Assembly: GCA_020634435.1 (NCBI GenBank)
Contig: JACKBS010000014.1
Span: 62,001 to 126,000 of the forward strand
Source: Ardenticatenaceae bacterium
Lineage (GTDB): Bacteria > Chloroflexota > Anaerolineae > Promineifilales > Promineifilaceae
DNA: 64,000 nt
Direction: 5' to 3'
Part shown: positions 52,350 to 59,050 of the stretch, piece after piece
Position numbering within the stretch: position 1 is the first letter of the stretch
Layout: each line of letters starts with the position of its first letter
Notes under the pieces: model-generated
Databases searched by the model: none
Seen by the model: only the letters and a program-made list of their open reading frames with translations
What the model was told of the DNA's origin: nothing
Translations under genes and position numbers: made by a program

Positions 52350-52378
52350 TTGACATCCAAAACGTTTTGGAATACACT
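52350..52378 (+). promoter_or_regulatory. Promoter of the LacI-family sugar locus
   Basis: TTGACA (52350-52355) is a perfect -35 element; 17 bases later comes TACACT (52373-52378), four of six matches to the -10 consensus. The 17-base spacer is exactly the first operator plus one base. Transcription should begin near 52385, inside or beside the second operator. Confidence 0.75.
52356..52371. promoter_or_regulatory. LacI-family operator O1 (between -35 and -10)
   Basis: TCCAAAACGTTTTGGA, a perfect 16-bp palindrome with the central CG step typical of LacI/GalR operators. Its place between the promoter elements means a bound repressor would block RNA polymerase. Confidence 0.85.
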
Positions 52379-52385
52379 CGAAATC

Positions 52386-52403
52386 ATCCAAAACGTTTTG
52401 GAT
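52386..52403. promoter_or_regulatory. LacI-family operator O2
   Basis: ATCCAAAACGTTTTGGAT, a perfect 18-bp palindrome sharing all 16 bases of O1. Centre-to-centre distance to O1 is 31 bp, close to three helical turns, so two repressor dimers would bind the same face of the DNA. Confidence 0.87.
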
Positions 52404-52436
52404 AGCTTTTGTCCTTTTTCACCCAGGAAGAACAAA

Positions 52437-53459
52437 ATGGCCGCCACCTTGAAAGATATTGCCAGCCAGCTAGGTATTTCCATTACCACCGTTTCGCGTG
52501 GTTTAGCTGGGTACGATGATGTCGCTGAAGAAACCCGCCAGCGCATCCAGGAAACGGCCGCTTCCCTTGGTTATAAGCCCAATATCCTCGCCCGCCGCCT
52601 GCAAAAGCAGCGCACCGACACCCTGGGCTTTATCATGCCCACCTTTGGCCCCCGCTTTTCCGATCCCTTCTTTAGCGAATTTATCGCCGGTATTGGCAAC
52701 GAAGCTGCCGAGCAGGAATACGATCTGCTTGTCTCAACGCATGCACCGGAAAGCGAACAGGAAAAATTGGCCTACTCTCGCGCCACGCAGCGCGGCTGGG
52801 TCGATGGCCTGATTGTCATTCGTACCCGCGAAAACGACTCTCGCATCCAGCATTTGCACGATCACAACTTTCCGTTTGTGGTGTTTGGCCGGACCAACCT
52901 GCCCTTCGACTATCCCTTCGTTGATGAAGATGGTGTGGCCGGTATGCGCCTGCTCGTGCAGCATCTGGCTGATTTGGGCCACCAGCGCATTGGCTTCATC
53001 ATGCCGCCCGCCGGGCTCATGTTTAGCCAGTATCGCTTGCAGGGGTACTATGAAACAATGGCCGCCAATCATTTGCCGGTGGTGCCAGAATGGATTGTGG
53101 AGGGGGATTTAACGCAGCGCAGCGGGGCCGAAGCGGTCCAGCAATTGTTGATGGTTGAACCACGGGTAACGGCCGTTATCTGCGGCAACGATCTCATGGC
53201 CATGGGGGCGATAAGCCGGATGCAGCAAGATGGCTTGATCATCGGCAAAGATATCGCCGTGGCTGGTTTTGATGACATTCCCGCCTCCGCCTACGCCAAT
53301 CCACCGCTGACCACGCTGCACCAACCGATTTATGACATTGGCCGCCAGACCTGTGCCATGCTGATTGAGCTGGTAAACGGCCGTACACCAACCAATCCAC
53401 ACGTCCTCCTCACCCCGACCCTAGTCATTCGAGAATCCAGCGGCGCTTCGGTTCTATAA
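52437..53459 (+). CDS. LacI-family transcriptional regulator
   Basis: 340 residues. The N-terminal helix-turn-helix and hinge are ATLKDIASQLGISITTVSRG and GYKPNILARRLQ (4-60). A periplasmic-binding-like sugar-sensing domain follows (about 62-335) with TDTLGFIMP, VDGLIVIRTREND and VAGFDDIPASAYANPPLTTL. The ATG at 52437 has GGAAG 8-12 bases upstream; homology begins at once. Two perfect operators lie in its own promoter, so it represses itself and the transporter genes behind it. Its partner locus and order resemble E. coli ycjW with ycjMNOP, though the effector sugar cannot be read from sequence. Confidence 0.94.
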   Translation: MAATLKDIASQLGISITTVSRGLAGYDDVAEETRQRIQETAASLGYKPNILARRLQKQRTDTLGFIMPTFGPRFSDPFFSEFIAGIGNEAAEQEYDLLVSTHAPESEQEKLAYSRATQRGWVDGLIVIRTRENDSRIQHLHDHNFPFVVFGRTNLPFDYPFVDEDGVAGMRLLVQHLADLGHQRIGFIMPPAGLMFSQYRLQGYYETMAANHLPVVPEWIVEGDLTQRSGAEAVQQLLMVEPRVTAVICGNDLMAMGAISRMQQDGLIIGKDIAVAGFDDIPASAYANPPLTTLHQPIYDIGRQTCAMLIELVNGRTPTNPHVLLTPTLVIRESSGASVL

Positions 53460-53468
53460 GCAACTTCG

Positions 53469-53525
53469 CAAAAGGAGGTGACCAACTATCAGGAGACAAC
53501 ACCTGACCATCCAGGCATTTTTTGA
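53469..53525 (+). other. Extended Shine-Dalgarno sequence without a long gene
   Basis: AAAAGGAGGTGACC (53470-53483) matches the full 16S anti-SD complement nearly to its end. No ATG lies at usable distance. A GTG inside it (53478) would open 15 codons to TGA at 53523-53525. It could be a leader peptide, a ribosome standby site or chance. The rest of the 153-base gap before the binding-protein gene shows no second operator or terminator. Confidence 0.35.
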
Positions 53526-53612
53526 TTTGTTCATCATTTTCTTGTCGGCAGCTGGCATACCAAACTTCGCCAATCTTTCTGCCACAAGAGTTACACAAAT
53601 AAGGAGAAGGAA

Positions 53613-55100
53613 ATGAAAAAAGTTCGATTTTTACTGGCAGCCCTCGCGCTGGTGGCCCTGGCCATCGCTGCTTGCAGCCCGCAAACGGTAGAAGTGACTC
53701 GCGTCGTCACCCAGACCGAAACGGTCACGGAACAGGTGGAAGTGACCCGCATGGTGGAAGGTGAATCTGTTACCGAAACCATCGAAGTGACGCGCGTTGT
53801 CGAGGTTGAAGTTCCGTCCGAACCGATGGAACAAACCGTGATTGAATTCTGGACTACCGACAACGAAGAAGAACGCATTGCCGCCTACGAGGCCGTTGCC
53901 GCCAACTACATGGCTGAGCATCCCGAAGTAGACATCCGCATTGTGCCCATCGAAGAAGCTGGCGTCACGCAGCGTATCGCCACCGCTCAGGCCGCCAACC
54001 GCCTGCCCGACATCGTGCGCATGGGTGTGGAGCGTGTGGCTTCCTTTGCCGCTGATGGTATTTTGGACCAGGACGCCGCCATGGCCACCATCGCCGCCAT
54101 TGGCGAAGATGATTTCCGCGCTGGCCCGTTGGCCATGGTCACCGACCCGGCCACTGGCAACTACGCGGCTATCCCCTACGATGGCTGGATTCAGGCCATC
54201 TGGTACCGCGAAGATATCTTCAACGAAGCTGGCTTGAATGCGCCGATCAGCTGGGATGACATCACCACCGCCTGCAACGCCCTGCCCGGCACCGGCAATC
54301 TGCTGTACGGCCTGACCCTGGGCACCGATCCCGGCCAGAACTACGGCCATCAAATCTTTGAGCAAGTGGCCATCTCCAACAACGCCTGGCCGTTCGATGC
54401 CGACGGCAACGTGACGATGAACACGCCAGAGATGATCGCTGCGCTTGAGTTCTACACCAGCCTGCAAGATTGCTCTGCTCCTGGCCCGCAGTACTGGCGC
54501 GGTGCGCGTGAAAACTACGAGCTGGACCAAGCCGGTATGTTGTTCTACAGCACCTACATCATGGATGATTTGGTAGATGGTTCTGGCCTGGAAGCTGGCG
54601 GCAATGTTGAAATCGCCGTAGCCGATCTGGCTGGCAACACCGGCTTTGCCCCCGAAATGGTTGGCCCGAACGGCTCTGCCTCCTACGGCCAGCTGGTAAC
54701 TTTGGGCATCATGCAGGATGCGGACCCGGTAGCTCAAGACGTGGTGGCTTATTTCCTGACGGAAGGGTACCAGGACATCCTGGCCCTGGCTCCGTTTGGT
54801 AAAGTTCCGGTGCTGAAGAGCGCGGTAGACGGCTGGATGACCAGCAGCGATTACTTCCAATACTACGCCCCTGAAACGCTGGACCAGATTGCCAACGGTT
54901 ACGAATCCATGCAGCGCTGGCTGTTCCGTCCCGACTACTCGGCTGAACAACGTGCCGTCATTGGTGATATCGAAGGTCGTCTGTTGATTCCGACGGTCCT
55001 CAGCCAGATTGCTCTGGAAGGGACAATGACGCCAGAAACGGCCGCTCAGTTCCTGCAAGAACAAGTTGAACAGATGTATGCTGACCGTCTCGGCGGCTAA
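53613..55100 (+). CDS. ABC sugar-transporter substrate-binding lipoprotein
   Basis: 495 residues. A lipoprotein signal MKKVRFLLAALALVALAIAA ends in the lipobox AIAAC (Cys21). A Val/Thr/Glu-rich stalk (EVTRVVTQTETVTEQVEVTR and on, to about 70) lifts the protein off the membrane; such stalks are frequent in Chloroflexota binding proteins. The rest is a family-1 extracellular solute-binding domain with VIEFWTTDNEEERIAAYE, YAAIPYDGWIQAIWYREDIF and QAGMLFYSTYIMDD. AAGGAGAAGG precedes the ATG. Captures an oligosaccharide or glycoside for the two permeases behind it; a strong hairpin follows the gene. Confidence 0.95.
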   Translation: MKKVRFLLAALALVALAIAACSPQTVEVTRVVTQTETVTEQVEVTRMVEGESVTETIEVTRVVEVEVPSEPMEQTVIEFWTTDNEEERIAAYEAVAANYMAEHPEVDIRIVPIEEAGVTQRIATAQAANRLPDIVRMGVERVASFAADGILDQDAAMATIAAIGEDDFRAGPLAMVTDPATGNYAAIPYDGWIQAIWYREDIFNEAGLNAPISWDDITTACNALPGTGNLLYGLTLGTDPGQNYGHQIFEQVAISNNAWPFDADGNVTMNTPEMIAALEFYTSLQDCSAPGPQYWRGARENYELDQAGMLFYSTYIMDDLVDGSGLEAGGNVEIAVADLAGNTGFAPEMVGPNGSASYGQLVTLGIMQDADPVAQDVVAYFLTEGYQDILALAPFGKVPVLKSAVDGWMTSSDYFQYYAPETLDQIANGYESMQRWLFRPDYSAEQRAVIGDIEGRLLIPTVLSQIALEGTMTPETAAQFLQEQVEQMYADRLGG

Positions 55101-55116
55101 CATTTGCTAGAAGTTG

Positions 55117-55155
55117 GGCAGAGGTGCAGCCTTCGGGCCGTGCCTCTGCCTTTTT
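55117..55155 (+). terminator. UUCG-capped hairpin with T-run between binding protein and permease genes
   Basis: Fifteen-bp stem (55117-55131 with 55136-55150; one A-C mismatch, two G-T pairs) closed by C(TTCG)G, the especially stable tetraloop, then TTTTT. It lies 17 bases after the binding-protein stop. Such partial terminators or 3' shields are known to keep binding-protein mRNA in excess over permease mRNA, the likely role here. Confidence 0.85.
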
Positions 55156-55195
55156 AATTGCTGTTGGGGTTGGTCCTAAGGGAAGGAAGTGTGTG

Positions 55196-56158
55196 ATGGC
55201 TGCGATAACGGAGAAAGAAGGAAACCCGGTGACCAGACGCCGCAAGAGTTGGCACGCCCAAGAAGCGCGGCTGGCCTGGATGCTCATCTCACCGACGGCG
55301 CTCATTGTGTTTGGCCTGGTGCTGTTCCCCGCGTTCTTTTCCATCTGGATTAGCTTTCGCGATGTGAGCCTGGGGAACTTGAACGACGTGTTCCATGCCC
55401 CGTTTGTGGGCTGGGACAATTACCGGGCGGTGTTTAACGACTTTGCCTTTAAGTGGCAGGGGCTACAAAGTTGGGGCGCGGCCGTTACCAGCATTGTCTA
55501 CACCTTTACCGCCACGACGCTGACGTTGATCGTTGGTCTGGTGGCCTCTTTGTTGTTAAATCGGCCGTTTCGCGGGCGGGGCCTGACGCGCGCCGTGTTT
55601 TTATTCCCCTATGTGGCGCCCATTGTGAGCGTCGTCTTTGTCTGGCGCTGGCTGCTGGACCCACGGCCGTCTGGCGTGCTCAATGACATTTTGATGGGCT
55701 TGGGCATCATTGATTTGCCAGAAGCGTACCTCTCCACACGTGGCTGGGCACTACTAATCGTCATCATTTTTGAGGCGTGGCGCTACTTCCCCTTTGCCAT
55801 GCTGATGATTTTGGCCCGATTGCAAGCCGTGGACCGCACCTTGTATGAAGCGGCTCGCGTGGATGGCGCAAGCGCCTGGCAGCAGTTCTGGTTTGTCACC
55901 CTGCCGGAGCTGCGCTACGTGATGGGGGCCATTTTCTTGCTGCGCCTCATGTGGACCTTCAACAAGTTCGACGACATCTTTTTGCTGACGGGCGGCGGCT
56001 TTGGCACCAACGTGCTGCCCGTGCTCACCTATCAGTTCAGCTTTAACCAGTTCAATTTTGGCCGGGGGGCGGCGACTGCGATGATTTTGCTGGTGATTTT
56101 GGTGACGTTTATGGCCTTCTACGTGGGCATCGTCATGCGCCGGATTGATGAGGAATAG
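55196..56158 (+). CDS. ABC sugar permease (MalF/UgpA-like)
   Basis: 320 residues with six membrane helices. AWMLISPTALIVFGLVLFP is helix 1 and EAARVDGASAWQQFWFVTLP (about 220-239) is the EAA loop that contacts the ATPase. The ATG at 55196 follows GGAAGGA; an internal GTG at 55229 is a less likely start. It pairs with the next permease as the membrane channel of the carbohydrate uptake system. No ATPase gene is present in the locus. Confidence 0.93.
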   Translation: MAAITEKEGNPVTRRRKSWHAQEARLAWMLISPTALIVFGLVLFPAFFSIWISFRDVSLGNLNDVFHAPFVGWDNYRAVFNDFAFKWQGLQSWGAAVTSIVYTFTATTLTLIVGLVASLLLNRPFRGRGLTRAVFLFPYVAPIVSVVFVWRWLLDPRPSGVLNDILMGLGIIDLPEAYLSTRGWALLIVIIFEAWRYFPFAMLMILARLQAVDRTLYEAARVDGASAWQQFWFVTLPELRYVMGAIFLLRLMWTFNKFDDIFLLTGGGFGTNVLPVLTYQFSFNQFNFGRGAATAMILLVILVTFMAFYVGIVMRRIDEE

Positions 56159-56166
56159 GGGGAATC

Positions 56167-57078
56167 ATGACCACTCAAACTTACGATGAAAAGGCCAGCT
56201 TTTTAACCCAACTTAGCCGCCGTTTTAGCCTGCAAGGGTTTATTTTTGCCATCACGCTTACCTTTTTCCTGACCAGTATTTTGTTCCCGTTTTACTGGAT
56301 GGTTTCGTCTTCGTTTAAGACGCGGGCAGAGATTGGCGGGCGGGAGCCGGTGTACGTACCCGAAGCGCTGCGGCTGGAAGCGTACCAGGAACTGTTCGAC
56401 CCGAGCAATCCCAGCTTTCAAAACTTTGCGGTGAATATTCGCAATACGGTAGCGGTGGCAGTGCCAACGGCCGTTATCGCCGTCATTCTGGCTGTGTTTG
56501 GGTCCTACGCCATTGCCCGGCTGCGGTTTCGGGGTAAAAACTTCATGGTGAACGCCATTTTGGTGGTGTATCTGTTCCCCGGAATATTGCTCATCATTCC
56601 CCTGTTTGCCATGTTGGCTCGCATTGGCGACACCATCGGTTTTAACGTGCAAGATAACCTGGGCGTGCTCGTCTTCACCTACCTGGCGCAGACGCTGCCG
56701 GTGGCCCTGTACATGCTCACCAACTACTTCCGCACCATCCCCACCGAAATCGAGCAGGCGGGCTTGATCGACGGGTGCAGCCGCTTAGAAGTCATCTGGC
56801 GCATTACGCTGCCGCTGGCAATTCCGGCGCTGGTTTCCGTGGCTATCTACACGCTGATGATCGCCTGGAACGAGTTTTTGTACGCCTTTGTCTTTCTGAA
56901 CAATAATGATTTGTTCACCATGCCGATCAAAATCAACACGATTTGGAATGATCCCTCGCCGCGCCCGAATGTGGTGATGGCCGCCTCAACGATTATGACC
57001 GTGCCGATCATGCTGTTGTTTCTGGCGCTGGAGCGGTATTTGTCTGAGGGGTTGTCGGCTGGTGGGGTGAAGGGATAA
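56167..57078 (+). CDS. ABC sugar permease (MalG/UgpE-like)
   Basis: 303 residues with six membrane helices. FLTSILFPFYWMVSSSFK marks helix 1 and EQAGLIDGCSRLEVIWRITL (about 197-216) the EAA loop. It starts 8 bases after the upstream permease with GGGGG as ribosome-binding site. Second half of the heterodimeric channel of the sugar importer. Confidence 0.94.
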   Translation: MTTQTYDEKASFLTQLSRRFSLQGFIFAITLTFFLTSILFPFYWMVSSSFKTRAEIGGREPVYVPEALRLEAYQELFDPSNPSFQNFAVNIRNTVAVAVPTAVIAVILAVFGSYAIARLRFRGKNFMVNAILVVYLFPGILLIIPLFAMLARIGDTIGFNVQDNLGVLVFTYLAQTLPVALYMLTNYFRTIPTEIEQAGLIDGCSRLEVIWRITLPLAIPALVSVAIYTLMIAWNEFLYAFVFLNNNDLFTMPIKINTIWNDPSPRPNVVMAASTIMTVPIMLLFLALERYLSEGLSAGGVKG

Positions 57079-57095
57079 GCTGCAAACTAAGGCTC

Positions 57096-57177
57096 AACTT
57101 GTCATTCCGAACGAAGTGAGGAATCTTACGACTTACAAAGCGGAAAGATTCCTCGGAGGACCTCGGAATGACAAGTT
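57096..57177. repeat. GTCATTCCGAACGAAGTGAGGAATC palindrome family
   Basis: AACTTGTCATTCCGAACGAA on the left and CCTCGGAATGACAAGTT on the right, with GAATCTT/AAGATTC nearer the centre. The type is widespread among unrelated bacteria. It splits the permease gene from the GH13 gene and could lower readthrough. Confidence 0.85.
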
Positions 57178-57302
57178 CATTGAGCAGATTTTGTCTCAAA
57201 GTGATTACCTATTCGCCCTTGAACTCGTGCAGGGTGGGGGTCAGAAGCGGGGCGTGCTAAAATCGCGTCATTCACTCAACCAAGCAGAGGCAGTTTTCCA
57301 GC

Positions 57303-58973
57303 ATGACTTCAACTATTTTAGACCATCTGATTTTTTTGTATGGCGAGGCCGTTGGCCAGGAAACGTACGAAAAAGTTCAGCAGCTACTGGCTGCGCAGCG
57401 ACCACATTTGCCTGCGCCGAGCACGGCCGTTTTTTCCCAACGAGACACGGTGCTCATCACCTATGGCGACCAGGTGCAGGCTCCCGGCGAGGCCCCGCTG
57501 CAAACCCTGGCTAACTTTTGTGACGAGAAGCTGAACGGCCGTATCCAAACCATCCACCTGCTCCCCTTCTACCCCTACTCCAGCGACGACGGCTTTTCGG
57601 TGATTGATTACCAGGCGGTGGACCCGGCGCTGGGCAGTTGGGCCGATGTGGCCGCCTTCCGCGACAATTTCCAGCTGATGTTTGACGCCGTCATCAACCA
57701 CATCTCGGCCAAAAGCAGCTGGTTCCAGGAATATTTGCAAGGCAATCCCGCCTACGATGATTTTTTTGTGGCGGTGGACCCGAAGGTGGATTTAACGGCC
57801 GTTTTCCGCCCCCGCGCCCTGCCCCTGCTCAGCCCATTTGAAACAAAATCAGGCACCCGCTATCTGTGGACCACCTTCAGCGACGACCAGATTGATTTGA
57901 ACTATGCGAATCCCGCCGTGCTGCTGGCCATTTTGGACACCCTGCTATTTTATGTGGCCCAGGGCACAACCTACATTCGCCTGGACGCGATTGGCTTTAT
58001 GTGGAAGGAGATTGGCACGCGCTGCCTCAATTTGCCGCAAACTCACCGCATCATCCAGCTCATGCGCTCGGTTTTGGACGAGGTGGCCCCGCAGGTTGCC
58101 CTCATCACCGAGACCAACATTCCGCACAAGGACAATATTTCTTATTTTGGGAACGGCCGTAACGAAGCCCAGATGGTGTACAACTTCTCCTTGCCGCCGC
58201 TGCTGCTGCACACCTTCCACACCGGCAACGCCCAGCAGCTTGCCGATTGGGCCACCAAGCTGGAACTGCCGTCGGATCGTGTGACCTTCTTCAACTTCTG
58301 CGCCTCGCACGACGGCATCGGCGTTACGCCCGTGCGCGGCATCCTGAGCGACGCGCAAATTGACGCGATGGCCGAGCGCGTGCGCCAGCTCGGTGGCTAC
58401 GTGTCCTACAAAGCCAACGGCGACGGTACGCAAGCGGCCTACGAACTCAATATCAACTATCTGAACGCGCTCGGCGTGCCCGGTACGGCCGAATCTGACG
58501 AACGCATTGCCCGCCGTTTTTTGGCCTCGCAGGCGATCATGCTGGCGCTGCGCGGCGTGCCCGGCATTTATTTCCACAGCCTGTTCGGCTCGCAAAATTG
58601 GTACGAAGGTGTGCAGCAAACCGGGCGCAATCGCAGCATCAACCGGCAAAAACTCCAGCGTGATCTTTTGGAAGAGGAATTGCAAGTTGGCCTGCGCCAA
58701 CATGTTTTCTCCGGCTACAGCCACCTGCTTAAACTGCGCACGGCCGAAAAAGCGTTCCATCCCGTCGGGGCGCAAAAGATTCTCAACTTGCATCCGGCCG
58801 TGTTTGCTGTTCTACGCAGCCACGATGGCGAAGCGGTGCTCTGCCTGCAAAATGTGGCGGCCCGCAGCGTACAGATTGAATTGCCATTAACCGGGCGCGA
58901 TTTGGTGACGGGAACGGCCGTTCCCCCTCAACTCACCCTCGCCCCCTATCAAATCGTCTGGATCAAACCTTGA
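57303..58973 (+). CDS. GH13_18 sugar phosphorylase (sucrose/glucosylglycerate phosphorylase-like)
   Basis: 556 residues, a TIM-barrel GH13 enzyme of the phosphorylase subfamily. TIHLLPFYPYSSDDGFSV (about 82-99) and DLTAVFRPRALPLLSPF are hallmark stretches. Catalytic residues: nucleophile Asp in YIRLDAIGF (near 226), acid/base Glu in ITETNIPH (near 265) and stabiliser Asp in FCASHDGIGV (near 336). Enzymes of this group split a glucoside with phosphate to glucose 1-phosphate. The gene set (LacI regulator, binding protein, two permeases, phosphorylase) parallels E. coli ycj, where YcjM acts on glucosylglycerate, so that substrate is the best guess. The ribosome-binding site is weak. Confidence 0.9.
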   Translation: MTSTILDHLIFLYGEAVGQETYEKVQQLLAAQRPHLPAPSTAVFSQRDTVLITYGDQVQAPGEAPLQTLANFCDEKLNGRIQTIHLLPFYPYSSDDGFSVIDYQAVDPALGSWADVAAFRDNFQLMFDAVINHISAKSSWFQEYLQGNPAYDDFFVAVDPKVDLTAVFRPRALPLLSPFETKSGTRYLWTTFSDDQIDLNYANPAVLLAILDTLLFYVAQGTTYIRLDAIGFMWKEIGTRCLNLPQTHRIIQLMRSVLDEVAPQVALITETNIPHKDNISYFGNGRNEAQMVYNFSLPPLLLHTFHTGNAQQLADWATKLELPSDRVTFFNFCASHDGIGVTPVRGILSDAQIDAMAERVRQLGGYVSYKANGDGTQAAYELNINYLNALGVPGTAESDERIARRFLASQAIMLALRGVPGIYFHSLFGSQNWYEGVQQTGRNRSINRQKLQRDLLEEELQVGLRQHVFSGYSHLLKLRTAEKAFHPVGAQKILNLHPAVFAVLRSHDGEAVLCLQNVAARSVQIELPLTGRDLVTGTAVPPQLTLAPYQIVWIKP

Positions 58974-58974
58974 A

Positions 58975-59028
58975 TTTCACGCAAAGGCACAAAGGGAAAC
59001 CTTAATTTCTTTGCATCTTTGCGTGAAA
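58975..59028. repeat. Imperfect palindrome, TTTCACGCAAAGGCAC family
   Basis: TTTCACGCAAAGGCACAAAG faces CTTTGCATCTTTGCGTGAAA in the gap between the phosphorylase and GT4 genes. Same family as at 31002-31040. Confidence 0.8.
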
Positions 59029-59050
59029 TAAAGCGACAAAAGGAATCCAT

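Noticed and set aside
52356..52403. LacI operators as members of the iterated ACGGCCGT family
   Set aside because: Their core is AAAACGTTTT and shares only CG at the centre; they occur only here as a pair, beside a lacI-type gene.
53631..55103. A 490-codon open frame antisense to the binding-protein gene
   Set aside because: It covers the lipoprotein gene almost exactly; the sense strand has a lipobox, known domains and a ribosome-binding site, while the antisense product has no recognisable domain and low-complexity Gly/Val/His composition.
57945..58793. A 282-codon frame antisense to the GH13 gene
   Set aside because: Shadow of a gene with all catalytic residues visible on the other strand.
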